A stretch of 64,000 nucleotides of DNA from assembly GCA_036852015.1 (NCBI GenBank), contig JAANDG010000446.1:1-64000 (forward strand), read 5' to 3'. The position numbers and the translations under genes were made by a program. Origin of the DNA: Pelodera strongyloides. Its lineage: Eukaryota > Nematoda > Chromadorea > Rhabditida > Rhabditidae. The notes beneath the pieces were generated by a model that worked only from the letters and a program-made list of their open reading frames with translations, was not told the origin of the DNA and made no database searches. Shown one piece after another: positions 1 to 11,014 of this stretch (its first letter is position 1; every line of letters starts with the position of its first letter).

Positions 1-58
1 CAATGTCTTCAAAATAGTCACTTGAATGACCAAGTTTGAAGAGATTTACCTATGTCAG

Positions 59-3000
59 CATACTTGAATGATAACAGGGGTTCTCTCGGCGATATGATCT
101 TCGAAGTGAAGAAGGATGATGATACCAGCCCAGCATTTGACAAGAACTTCAAGGGAGCATTTGTCAGGGATTTGCTAAAGGTTCGCTTTCCGCTGCGTGT
201 TCCTAGCTATCATGTACTGTACTGTCCAAATTTTAAAAATATGTTTCGTTTCGCATTTCATATTTTCGGTTCAATAAAAAAACATTGCATGACTATTCAG
301 GGATTGGACTTTATTCACTCGTCCTCGCTGCAATACCATGGAATGCTCACTCCGTCACATTGTCTAATTGACTCACATTGGATTCTCAAGTTATCCGGAT
401 TTGGAATGAGCAGAATGCTTTACAAGTAAACATTTTGCAATTGTTGTATAGCATACGTAGTAAACACATTTAAAGTGAAATTTCCAATACTCGTATTAAA
501 TATCGAATATTAAATGTTATGTGATCTTTTTCAGATGGAAGAATAGTTCTGTGATATCAACTATTGATGGCAACCCTCTAATTCCAAACTCTGAACTTCA
601 CTATTATGCTCCCGAATTCAGACGAGCTCTCAAGGGTCTGATGTACACAAACCGAAATGAACATATACAATTAACGCCAAAGCAGGTGAGTAAATCTAGT
701 TGGTTGTTCTGGACGGGTGTTTTGATCGCGTATTTCGTGAATATTAGTATTTTAGTGAATTGTAAACCGAATAGTTGATGCATTTACACGTGAGATGGTA
801 TTACATATATCAGAAATGTGCTTTATTAATTCTTTTGGTCCAAATTCTTTCAGGGACAATCTGTGGACATGTTCGCTTTTGGAATGGTGCTCTTTGAAAT
901 TCTCTTCCGTCAAAAAGTGTGCGAAATAGATGATGGGACAGCCGCTGATGAAGATAATTTGATATTATGCGAACAGGCCGAGGCATCGGTACTGAATTCA
1001 AAGCGATAACTAATAATTAGTTTAACCTTACGATATAATTGTGAGTCAAAAGTTACAAGTTAGGTCACACGGGATCCGAACAAAAACAAACAAGAAACTG
1101 CAACATGAATTGTGCATAAAAAGTTAGGTTCACCATTAGAAAACACCAAAACTCTACAAAGATTTTTTTTATAAAATCGGTCTCATAGGTGCCTGTCTAT
1201 CCAACGATGCCCGATACTGGTGATGTGCACCCTGATCTGGTTGGATTGATGCACAAGTGCTGGAATGGTCAGCCTGAACAGAGGCCCGATGCAACATTAG
1301 CCAGGAAAATTACGGATGCGACTCTTAAAATGAGCGGCTCTTTGGTCGATCAGATGATCAAAAACATGGAGCAGGTTCGTACTCTGATTGGTCATAGTAG
1401 ACTAGTGTCTCAGAAATTGTGTTTGATCTCGTCTGATCAACTTATTTCGTTTAGTACACGAACAACTTGGAAAATTTGGTAAAGGAACGAACAGGACAGC
1501 TGGAGAAGGAACAAGAAAAGGCTGAAAGTTTACTAACGGAGTTGTTACCCAAGTCAGTGATTTTTTATACTGATTTTATCATTTAGGATCCCATTCGAAT
1601 TGACTTTGCTATTATTTGTTTGTCAAATTATCTATTTTCCTTTAGATCAGTGGCAGACGAGCTGAAAGTTGGGCGAAGAGTAGATCCAAAAACATATAAA
1701 TCAGCCACTATTCTCTACTCTGATATTGTTGGATTCACATCTTTGTGTTCCGAATCGGAACCGATGGAAGTGGTCGCCTTATTGTCCGGAATGTTCCAGA
1801 AATTCGACAAAATTATCTCCGAACACAATTGTTACAAGGTAGGATAGTATTCCTATTGAATACTAGCTAAATGTAGACTTAGTAGATGACTTGAGTTCTG
1901 TGGTACTGTTTTAAAACTTTTATTGTAAAATTTCGCCTTTCATTTGGATTTCCATAGCATCCTACCCAACAGTTCCTCGGTAGTATAGTGGTGAGTATCC
2001 GCGTCTGTCACATGCGAGACCCGGGTTCAATTCCCGGCCGGGGAGAACTTTTTGCCACGGATTTGTCGCTGACCAAAGAACATGCGGAGGACGTTCTTTG
2101 ACGTATCTGTTCTGCCTGACACCAGTGGCAGATATCGCGTGTCAAAACTGTAAATGCGCAGTTTATTTCAATGCTGTCAGTAGTTGGAAAAAGTCTCATC
2201 ACATTGTTATAGGATTTATATTCCTTTACTTAATCTGTAATTTAAGACGCTTTATAGTTTTTTTTGTCCCGAACACAGTCAAACAAAGCTTTGTCTTTAT
2301 AAAAAACAATGTTCCTGTTCTTTGGCTAGATAACTGAATTCCATAAATGAAAGTTCCTTTTAGTGCGAGACTATCGGTGATGCCTACATGGTTGCATCTG
2401 GAGTGCCAATACCAAGCAAGATTGATCACGTCAAAGATATTGCTAGTGTTGCACTGCAACAGAAAGATGTGAGTGACAAATGCACAAGTCATTTTTGTTA
2501 CCCTTTTTGTTCTAATACACATTTGCAAATTCTATGAAAGCTGTTGTAAAGTAAACATAATTTCAGTTTTTGCAAACATTTGAAATTCCGCACCGTCCTG
2601 GGCAATACCTGAAGTGTCGGTGGGGATTCAATACAGGACCTGTGTTCACCGGAGTGGTCGGCATCAGTGCTCCACGATACATGGTATTCGGACAATCTGT
2701 AAGCGCTTTAAACTTGGATTCACTAGTAGATCGAAGAAAGAGTGCTGATGCTAAAATGCTCCGGAAAATATTGGCCGGTAAGTGTGGAATACACTTACAA
2801 AAAATGTACAAGTTTCGAGTTTCTATCACACGTAGAGGTAGATCAAAGGTCATTATTTCCAGAGTAATTAAAATGGTACGCAGACACTCATTCGTACATC
2901 GAACCTCGTTAATGATTGAGAGCAATCCGACAATATTTTCCCATTCGTAGCCTTCAGTTATGATCTCCTGTATATTGTTGTATTTCTTTTTTGTTCGCTT

Positions 3001-4480
3001 TTTATGTCTTTGTGTATTTTATCGACAAACTGTGCGTGTACATTTTTGTGTGCGTAATAAATATTATATTATATTAAGCCTCTTGCAATTATATACGTCC
3101 GCTCCGAATTACTTAAAGTATTGCAAAATATGTATCGTTCCTGTCAATGATGACTAACTATTACAGGTGTCAATCGCGGCAAAGATGGAGAATTGTGGAG
3201 TGCCGAACAAAATTCAAATGTCCCTGAAAAGCTTCCAATTATTGCAAGCACGTTTCCCGGAATACAAATGCAGTGCTAGAGGAAGTGTAAAAATTGAGGC
3301 GGGTTGTAGAATCTTCTTCTGTCTCTTACATGAAGAATATATCTGTCTTTGTTAGATGATTTAACGAGATCTTGTTACAGGGAATTGGTACTTTGCTAAC
3401 TTATTGGCTCGACGGCGTCGAAGAGCTTCTGAAGAGTGACGCTGAATCATTCCGGGCAATGTCAGATAAAATCGAGGAAGAAGAAAGGGAGAAACGAGAA
3501 CGAGAACTAGAAAAGGTACAACCGGTGTCCCTAAGACAATCTCTTTTTAGAAAGCCTCTGAATTTTGTTCGGCACATCACAAGGCTACATTTTTTTTGCG
3601 GCTATTGACTCCTGAAACAGAACTTACTAACAATAGTAGCATTTAACACTTCATTGTAGGTTTCCGTAGCCCTGCAGTAATGGGATAGATTGTCGTATTT
3701 GTCGGAGGCGGGGGGGGGGGGGGGTTTGGTTGCAAAATATGTAAAGATCTAATATGAGTGAAGTTTCGTAGATGTAATAGTATCCCAATACTCTTAAAGG
3801 GATAGGTTCATCTCAAATCACCTCTCTTTTTATTGTTTTTATTGATAATAGCGCAAATATCATGCACAATGAAAATTAAATCAATCACCGAACAATACGC
3901 CTCCCAGAAGAAGCTTCCTTTATTGGAAGCTAGTTGATTGGAAGCCAAATCTAAACTCAAAAACTAATACCGTACACAGATCGCGCGGGCTAATGGCAAT
4001 TAGCCAAGAGCCAATTAAATGATACTCACCGTGGAAAATAATGACCTGCCGAGTGTAGTTTGTAACTTGGCTAATTGCCATTAGCCCGCGCGATCTGTGC
4101 ACGGTATTAGTTTTTGAGTTTAGATTTTGGCTTCCGATCAACTAGCTTCCAATAAAGGAAGCTTCTTCTGCGAGTCGTATTGTTCTGTGATTGATTTTAT
4201 TTTCATTGTGAATGATATTTGTGTTATTATCAATAAAAACAATAAAAAGAGGGGTGATTTGAGATGAACCTATCCCTTTAAGGAACGCGAGGAGGGACGG
4301 CGCTTGAAAGCTGAGCGAGAAGCACTTCGAGAAGCCGAAGTGGGAAAACAGGAGAATGAGAAGCATGTGGAAGTGAAGAAAAAGGGACGAGTCACATTTA
4401 GAGGACATGATCCTCCCAATGGAAACTATGCAACAATTGCGCTTGAAGAAATTCCTCACATCCAGTCAACGGCTTTGTAG
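59..4480 (+). CDS. receptor-type guanylyl cyclase, 3' part (5' end outside window)
   Basis: Exons read at 59-180, 301-425, 535-685, 854-988, 1189-1374, 1455-1552, 1646-1838, 2364-2468, 2567-2698, 3167-3298, 3381-3515 and 4283-4480 join in one frame of about 570 codons ending TAG. Domains in order: kinase homology domain ([27 protein letters not shown] replacing [27 protein letters not shown]); dimerisation coiled coil ([20 protein letters not shown]); cyclase domain ([22 protein letters not shown]); a charged E/K/R-rich tail. Members of the family make cGMP from GTP at the plasma membrane. Both metal-binding Asp codons (1722, 2379) and the guanine-contacting Glu (2367) are present, but the usual Cys of RYCLFG is Met (codon 2681), and the catalytic Asn and Arg of NTASR are Ser (3170) and Lys (3182). 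Activity is therefore doubtful. The ligand-binding ectodomain and membrane helix lie upstream of the window. The nematode gcy paralog cannot be named from this part alone. Confidence 0.9.
1974..2045 (+). tRNA. tRNA-Asp(GTC), inside intron 7 of the cyclase gene
   Basis: A 72-nt cloverleaf: acceptor TCCTCGG pairs with CCGGGGA plus discriminator G; anticodon arm CGCGT-CTGTCAC-ATGCG gives anticodon GTC; T arm is CCGGG-TTCAATT-CCCGG. A box (TAGTATAGTGG) and B box (GGTTCAATTCC) are intact, and TTTTT follows at 2048-2052 as a pol III terminator. It lies on the same strand as the host gene. Sequence at about 2098-2180 resembles the body that follows the degenerate copies further on (GGCAGATAT, TCAAAAC, TTATTTCA), so this may be the head of a SINE-like unit rather than an ancestral tRNA locus. 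Confidence 0.92.
2863..3075 (+). repeat. dispersed repeat copy 1 (intron 9 of cyclase)
   Basis: About 210 bp that reappear nearly identically, in opposite orientation, at about 22862-23083. Shared landmarks are AGTAATTAAAATGGTACGCA at one end and GTGCGTAATAAATATTATAT at the other. No open frame is conserved between the copies, so it looks like a non-coding mobile or satellite-like element. It is placed in the intron at 2699-3166. Confidence 0.85.
3709..3724. repeat. poly-G run
   Basis: An uninterrupted or nearly uninterrupted G tract in the last cyclase intron. Such tracts are length-unstable and a common site of assembly error. Confidence 0.8.
3798..4277. mobile_element. 480-bp foldback MITE with TTAA flanks
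   Basis: The left end (AGGGATAGGTTCATCTC) is the inverse of the right end (GAGATGAACCTATCCCT). The inverted arms extend about 215 bp each (roughly 3798-4013 and 4067-4277) around a spacer of about 50 bp. TTAA occurs at both borders (3794-3797 and 4278-4281), as expected for a piggyBac-type target-site duplication. No transposase frame is present, so it is non-autonomous. The right TTAA overlaps the splice acceptor of the last cyclase exon: TATCCCTTTAAG ends at 4282. Confidence 0.9.
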
Positions 4481-4927
4481 TAAAAAGAATATAATTTCTA
4501 TGTTTATTTTCGCATAGTGAAATTCCCGTTAAAAAGAAACAAAAATCAAGATTTTGCAGGTTGAGCAGCTCTCTAACTGAAAATATATCATTTAACTGAT
4601 TATGATTTATTCTTCTTCCGTAAATTACGAAATTTTGCGCCGAGTATTTGTAAATTAGAGAACAATTTGATTTTCACGGTGTGTAAGCTGCTATGGCCAT
4701 TAAACATTATTTTTGACAAACATTGTAATTTTTTTGTTTAAAATTTAATCGGTTGAAATAGACTAATGCTCATTTGCGATTAAACAACGAGTTGCTAATT
4801 ATTTCTATTCTTTTTGCTTTGCATTAAGAGTGATGCGCTTACATTTTAACATTCATTCAATGAAAATACGTTTGAATTGTCCTTGAATCTGCAGCACCCT
4901 TTTGAACCAGCAGCCTTTCGTTCTAGT
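4481..4927. other. 3' flank of cyclase gene, no gene seen
   Basis: AT-rich sequence between the cyclase stop codon and the next tRNA-Asp. It should hold the 3' UTR. I see no canonical AATAAA close to the stop and no supportable coding exon. Confidence 0.5.
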
Positions 4928-4999
4928 TCCTCGGTAGTATAGTGGTGAGTATCCGCGTCTGTCACATGCGAGACCCGGGTTCAATTCCCGGCCGGGGAG
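4928..4999 (+). tRNA. tRNA-Asp(GTC), left border of the degenerate array
   Basis: The 72 nt are identical to the copy at 1974-2045, with intact stems, GTC anticodon, A and B boxes and a following TTTTT. The downstream sequence includes GGCTGACCAAAGAG and TTATTTCACAATAG, a shortened version of the body seen after the degenerate units. Confidence 0.93.
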
Positions 5000-5364
5000 A
5001 ACTTTTTGCACTTGTTTTGGGGCTGACCAAAGAGTGGGGCATTCTTGTTTATTTCACAATAGTCTCAAAAAAAGAAAGAATAAATACTGTTTACGTAAAC
5101 TAACATGTTTACCTCGATATCTTTTCACTATTGTTTAATCTTTTTGCAAAAATGTATTTTGTTGGATATACCTTAAAAGGCGTACTTAAAATGTTGTTTG
5201 CTTCCTGCCTTGCTGCACGAACCTAAAAGTATTACTGAATATTCCACGGAACTATAAGTTAAGCTAGTAGCGATGTTACTTTCTAAATTCCAAAGGTGCA
5301 GCTTAATGCCGTTTTGTTGCTGTCCATTTTCCAAATGGAATCGAACAGCAACATTCCAAACAGT

Positions 5365-5441
5365 TACTTGGTAGTATAGCGTTTGGGTGAGCGTTTGGGT
5401 CTGGCATATGCTAGGCCAGAGTTCAATTCCCATCATAGAAA
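5365..5441 (+). pseudogene. degenerate tRNA-Asp-like head A
   Basis: Starts TACTTGG. A 5-nt expansion (GCGTTTGGG repeated) splits the A box, and the anticodon position reads GGC. Acceptor pairing is lost. Confidence 0.8.
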
Positions 5442-6108
5442 GAGCTTTTGGTTCTCTTGTTTTTGTGCTGGCACTGCGGTGTGTGTTCTTTGATCTGACC
5501 GTTGTGAGCTGGTGGCAGATATTACTGGTCAAAACGGTAAAGGCGGGCTTATTTCACAATAGGCAGTACGACGAAACAGTCACGAAAATTTTTTAATTAC
5601 CCACTAACATGAGTGGGTGGCAATATGAAGTAATGTTGAGGTTCTTCCTCATCATGTTGGTCTTGGCAGGCTAGTGTTACATTTTTACAACTTTTTTTTA
5701 ACGATATTCAGATCAAAATAAATGAATACAAAATTAATGCTTATACATAGGTATATAACTAACAACATCCGTACAACGATCTAAAAAAATTACGAGTATA
5801 AATAACAAAATGAGGTTAAAAAAATCCACTCTGCGATAATATGAATAGATGCATGCATATATAGGAATGAACTATTAAAACAATATTTTTGGGTGTACAA
5901 AAACGCACCCAAATGACTTGTTTGCTTTTTTTCTTCTACAAAAGTCACAAGTTCTTGGCGCTATAAGCAACACTTGTAGACGTTTTTATTATTAAATACG
6001 AATATCTAAATTGGTTGACTTGAATTTCACGGCAATGATAACAAAATCTCTCCGCTAAAGTGAAATGTAAATTGCGGCTTGGTGCGGAACAGCAGTACTT
6101 CACACACA

Positions 6109-6180
6109 TACTTGGTAGTATAGTGGTGAGCGTTTGCGTCTGGCATAGGCTAGACCAGAGTTCAATTCCCATCATTGGAA
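6109..6180 (+). pseudogene. degenerate tRNA-Asp-like head B
   Basis: Starts TACTTGG. A and B boxes are kept and the anticodon triplet position reads GGC. It is followed by the long body with a GTGGGT hairpin. Confidence 0.8.
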
Positions 6181-6810
6181 GAGCTTTTTGTTCTCTTTTT
6201 TTTTGTGCTGGCACTGCGGTGCGTGTTCTTTGATCTGACTGTAGTGAGCTGGTGGCAGATATGACTCGTCAAAACGGTAAAGGCGGGCTTATTTCACAAT
6301 ATGCAGTACGACGAAACAGTCCCAAAAATTTTAATTACCCACTAACATGCGTGGGTGGCAATATGAAGTAATGTTGAGGTTCTTCCTCATCATGTTGGTC
6401 TTGGCAGGCTCGTGTTACATTTTTACAACTTTTTTTAACGATATTCAAAAGAAAATAAATGAATACAAAATTAATGCTTATACATAGGTATATAACTAAC
6501 AACATCCGTACAACGATCTAAAAAAATTACGAGTATAAATAACAAAATGAGGTTAAAAAAATCCACTCTGCGATAATATGAATAGATGCATGCATATATA
6601 GTAATGAACTACTAAAACAAACATTATATTTTTTGGGTATACAAAAACGCACCCAAATGAGTTGTTTATTTCTTTCCTCCACGAAAGTCAGAAATATTCA
6701 AATGATTGACTTGAATTCCACCGCAATGCTGATAAAATCTCTCCGCCAAAGTGAAATGTCATTGCGGCTTGGTGTTTGTCTTGCAAATGGCAACAACTTT
6801 TACGAACCGT

Positions 6811-6882
6811 TACTCGGTAGTATAGTGGTGAGCATTTGCGTCTGTCATATACTAGACCAGAGTTCAATTCCCGGCATAAGAA
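6811..6882 (+). pseudogene. degenerate tRNA-Asp-like head C
   Basis: Starts TACTCGG and retains the GTC anticodon triplet, but acceptor and T stems no longer pair. It is duplicated as head L 5239 bp downstream. Confidence 0.8.
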
Positions 6883-7425
6883 AAACATTTTGTTCTCTTG
6901 TTTTTGTGCCGGCACTGCAGTGCATGTTCTTTGGTCTGCCTGGACAGTGGGATGCTCCACCAATGCCAGATATGACTCGTCAAAGCGGTAAAGACCGACT
7001 TATTTCACAATAGTCAGTGCTCCAAAAAAGTATAAGAAATTATACCGAAAATAATTTTAGTACCCATTCAAAATGAATGGGTGGCAATATGAAGTAGGTG
7101 TTGAGATTTTTCCTCATCACGTTGTTTTGGCAAGGTTACTTTTACACTTACGCTTTTGTTTAATCTTTTGAGATACATATTTTTATCCTAATGTTTACTC
7201 ATATTGAAAAAAATATAATTGTGTTGGATATGCAGCAAACAGGCGCACGTAAAACGACGTTTGCTTCCTGCTTGGTGTAGGAAACAAGCAATATTACTGA
7301 ACGATCCACGGAATTAAAAGTTAAGCTGGACGCCCTGAAACTTTCTAAATGAAAATGCGCACTTGAATGCTGTTTTGTGACTGTTTGTCTTGTAAATGGA
7401 ATCGAGCAGTAACTTTCGAAACAGT

Positions 7426-7497
7426 TACTCGGTAGTAGAGTGGTGAGCATTTGCGTCAGGCACCTGCTAGACCAGAGTTCAATTCCCGGTACAGAAG
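7426..7497 (+). pseudogene. degenerate tRNA-Asp-like head D
   Basis: Starts TACTCGG with one A-box change (GTAGAG). The anticodon loop is CAGGCAC, triplet GGC. It corresponds to head M. Confidence 0.8.
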
Positions 7498-7818
7498 AAC
7501 TTTTTGGTCTCTGATTTTGGTGTCGCCCACTGCAGTGTATGTACCTACATATAACGTTTTAATGATCTACTAAAATCAAAATTATATTTTGGGTATAAAA
7601 AAAAACGCACCAAATGACTTTTACTTTCTTTCTTCACAGAGAGACTTCTTTGGAAGGATGTTTTGCTTGGTGTTAAGTAACACTTGTAGAAGTTTTTATT
7701 ACTAAATACGAAAAACTAAATTGGTTGATTTTATTTCCGCGGCAATGATAACAAAATCTCTCCGCTAAAGTGAAATGCAAATTGTGGCTTGGTGCCGAAC
7801 AGCAGTACTTCACACACA

Positions 7819-7890
7819 TACTTGGTAGTATAGTGGTGAGCGTTTGCGTCTGGCATATGCTAGACCAGAGTTCAATTCCCATCATTGGAA
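7819..7890 (+). pseudogene. degenerate tRNA-Asp-like head E
   Basis: Starts TACTTGG, triplet GGC. It corresponds to head N. Confidence 0.8.
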
Positions 7891-8176
7891 GACCTTTTTG
7901 TTCTCTTGTTTTTGTGTTTTTACAAAAATTGTATTTTTTGAGTATACAAAAGCACACCCAAACGACTTGTTTACTTTTTTTCTTCTACAAAAGTCACAAG
8001 TTCTTGCCGCTGTAAGCAACGCTGGTAGACGTTTTTATTATTAAATACGAATAAATAAAATTGGTTGACTTGAATTTCACGACAATGGTGCTAAAATCTC
8101 GCCGCCAAAGTGAAATGTAAATTGCGGCTTGGTGCCTGACTTGCCAATAAAACCGAACAGCAGCACTTCACTTCAT

Positions 8177-8248
8177 TACTCGGTAGTATAGCGGTGGGCA
8201 TTTGCGTCTGCCATATGCTAGACCAGAGTTCAATTCCTGGCATAGAAG
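8177..8248 (+). pseudogene. degenerate tRNA-Asp-like head F
   Basis: Starts TACTCGG, with A box GCGGTGG and triplet GCC. It forms a pair with head G at 404 bp spacing. Confidence 0.8.
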
Positions 8249-8580
8249 AACTTTTTGTTCTCTGGTTTTTGTGCAGGCCACTTCGGTGTATGTACATACA
8301 TATATAATCTGGAATGAAGTACTAAAATTAAAATTATAGGATATACAAAAACCGCACCTAATGACTTTTACTTTATATCTTCCAAGAAACTTTTTTTTGG
8401 AAGGATGTTTTCCTAACTGTGAGTAACGTTAGTAGACGTTTTTATTACTAAATACGAATAAATAAATTGATTGCCGTTAATTACGCGGCAATGATAATAA
8501 AATCTCCGCTAAAGTGAAATGTAAATTGCGGCTTGGTGCCTGACTTGCAAATAAAACCGAACAGCAGCACTTCACGACAT

Positions 8581-8652
8581 TACTCGGTAGTATAGTGGTG
8601 AGCATTTGCGCCTGCCATATGCTAGACCATAGTTCAATTCCTGGCATATAGG
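8581..8652 (+). pseudogene. degenerate tRNA-Asp-like head G
   Basis: Starts TACTCGG, triplet GCC. Its downstream body is cut by the RTE insertion at 8731. Confidence 0.8.
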
Positions 8653-8730
8653 AACTTTTCGTTCTCTTTTTTTTGTGCAGGCCACTGAGGTGTATGTACA
8701 TACATACATGTATACTCTGGAATGGAGTAC

Positions 8731-9500
8731 CTTACCTTGAATACCTTGAAGACCGTTATATCAGCTGTTGGCTCGCCAACAGCGCAGGTCGCAACTACGC
8801 CATGAAGACCTGCATCTTGCGATGCGATTCCATGCACGTCCAAATGATCTAACCATCGGGTCTGCCCATCTCGTTGGCGGTCGCCCTTGAGGACGCTTGT
8901 AATCGCGGGGACGCCATTCTGTGATCCGCGTGGTCCACCGATTGTCATTTCTACGAATGACATGACCAGCCCATCGATGTTTCGAGCTGTATATCCTATC
9001 AATTATATCATCTACGCCGGACTTTTCTCGAAGTGTGACGTTTGACATACGATCCCGGAGGCGCGTGCCTACCATCTTACGCTCCATGGCTCTCTGGGTG
9101 ACAAGTAAGGATTCTTCGTCTTTCTTTGCCGTGCACCAAGTTTCGGACGCATAGGTCATTGCTGGCAGCACATGCGTGTTAAACATCTTGGCTTTCACTT
9201 CTTTTGACAGCTTCACATTGGTGAGTACATCTCGTAGCTTCCAGAAAGCTTTCCATCCAGACTGTTTACGCCGGGAGAGTTCGACGGTGAGGCTGTTGCC
9301 GGGGTTAACCTCGCGTCCAAGGTAGACATACTTCCCGACCTTTTCGAGCGTGCTGTTGCCAATGCGTATATCTGCACCGTCGTTTGGGCAATGATCGTTA
9401 GCCATCCACTGCGTCTTGCCTGGGTGGGCTTCAAGACCGATTAGCGACGTTACTCGAATTAGTTCGTCTAGGTTTTTCTGCAGTGTACATGGGTTTTTGG
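8731..9500 (-). mobile_element. 5'-truncated RTE-type non-LTR retrotransposon
   Basis: About 770 bp interrupt an array sequence that is continuous in sister units: GAATGAAGTAC joined to TAAAATTAAAATTATAGG elsewhere is here split at 8730/9501. On the - strand the insert carries only the 3' end of a reverse transcriptase frame and ends in a short tail with repeated TTCAAGGTA (8731-8760). Loss of the 5' end is typical of target-primed reverse transcription. I see no clear target-site duplication. Confidence 0.85.
8761..9499 (-). pseudogene. C-terminal fragment of endonuclease-reverse transcriptase
   Basis: The frame runs from the 5' break to TGA at 8763-8761, about 245 residues. It includes LDELIRVTSLIGLEAHPGKT and KYVYLGREVNPGN (end of the RT domain region), then MTYASETW, and GRPPTRWADPM near the C terminus. 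This order is characteristic of the RT thumb and C-terminal region of RTE-clade elements common in nematode genomes. No endonuclease or RT catalytic core is present, so the copy is dead. Its GC content is visibly higher than the surrounding array. Confidence 0.88.
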
Positions 9501-9761
9501 TAAAATTAAAATTATAGGATATACAAAAACCGCACCAAATGACTTTTACTTTATATCTTCCAAGATACTTTTTTTTGGAAGGATGTTTTCCTTACTGTAA
9601 GTAACGCTAGTAGACATTTTTATTACTAAATACAAATAATTAAAACTGATTGACTTTAATTCCGCGGCAATGATAATAAAATCTCTCCGCTAAAGTGAAG
9701 TGCAAATTGCGTCTTGGTGCCCGACTAGCAGACAAGACCGAACAGCAGTACTTCACTTCAT

Positions 9762-9833
9762 TACTCGGTAGTATAGCGGTGAGCATTTGCGCCTGGCATA
9801 TGCTAGACCAGAGTTCAATTCCTGGCATAGAAG
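9762..9833 (+). pseudogene. degenerate tRNA-Asp-like head H
   Basis: Starts TACTCGG, triplet GGC. It forms a pair with head I at 404 bp spacing. Confidence 0.8.
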
Positions 9834-10165
9834 AACTTTTTGTTCTCTGGTTTTTGTGCAGGCCACTGCGGTGTATGTACATACATATATAATCTGGAAT
9901 GAAGTATTAAAATTAAAATTATAGGATATACAAAAACCGCACCTAATGACTTTTACTTTATATCTTCCAAGAAACTTTTTTTTGGATGGATGTTTTCCTT
10001 ACTGTGAGTAACGCTAGTAGACGTTTTTATTACTAAATACGAATAATTAAATTGATTGCCTTTAATTCCGCGGCAATGATAATAAAATCTCCGCTAAAGT
10101 GAAATGTAAATTGCGGCTTGGTGCCGGACTTGCAAATAAAACCGAACAGCAGCACTTCACTACAT

Positions 10166-10237
10166 TACTCGGTAGTATAGTGGTGAGCATTTGCGCCTGC
10201 CATATGCTAGACCATAGTTCAATTCCTGGCATGGAAA
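10166..10237 (+). pseudogene. degenerate tRNA-Asp-like head I
   Basis: Starts TACTCGG, triplet GCC. It is followed by the long body with the hairpin at about 10395-10420. Confidence 0.8.
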
Positions 10238-10942
10238 AACTTTTTGTTCTCTGGTTTTTGTGCAGGCCACTGCGGTGCGTGTTCTTTGATCTGACTGTGC
10301 GGTGCTCTACCAATGGCAGATATGACTCATCAAAACGGTAAAGGCGGGCTTATTTGACAACAGGCAGTACGACGAAACAGTCACGAAAATTTTTAATTAC
10401 CCACTAACCTGAGTGGGTGGCAATATGAAGTAATGTTGAGGTTCTTCTCATCACATTGGTCTTGGCAAGGCTTTTGTTACACTTTCACAACCTTTCTTGT
10501 TTTAACGATATTCAAAAGAAAATCATTGAATATAAAATTAATGATTATACATAGATATTGAATCAACAACATCTGAAAATATTAGGCGTGTAAATAACAT
10601 AATGAAGGTAAAAAAAAATGTCCACTCTGCGATAATATGAATAGATAATTCTGCATGCATGCATGCATATATATGAATGAACTACTAAAACAAATATATT
10701 TTTTGGGTATACAAAAACGCACCCAAATGACTTGTTTACTTTTCTTCTACATACAAAAGTCACAAGTTCTTGCCGCTGTAAGCAACGCTGGTAGACGTTT
10801 TTATTATTAAATACGAATAAATAAAATTGGTTGACTTGAATTTCACGACAATGGTACTAAAATCTCGCCGCCAAAGTGAAATGTAAATTGCGGCTTGGTG
10901 CCTGACTTGCCAATAAAACCGAACAGCAGCACTTCACTTCAT

Positions 10943-11014
10943 TACTCGGTAGTATAGCGGTGGGCATTTGCGTCTGGCATATGCTAGACCAGAGTTCAAT
11001 TCCTGGCATAGAAG
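10943..11014 (+). pseudogene. degenerate tRNA-Asp-like head J
   Basis: Starts TACTCGG, triplet GGC, with A box GCGGTGG as in head F. It pairs with head K at 405 bp. Confidence 0.8.

Noticed and set aside
52..54. ATG at the start of the first cyclase exon as a true start codon
   Set aside because: The codons around it fall in a splice acceptor (ATGTCAG), and the protein begins in the middle of a kinase homology domain, so the gene continues upstream of the window.
6633..7013. Repeated 126-residue frame (also at 11872-12252) as a gene family
   Set aside because: It runs through a degenerate tRNA head and array body; its repetition is explained by the 5.24-kb block duplication.
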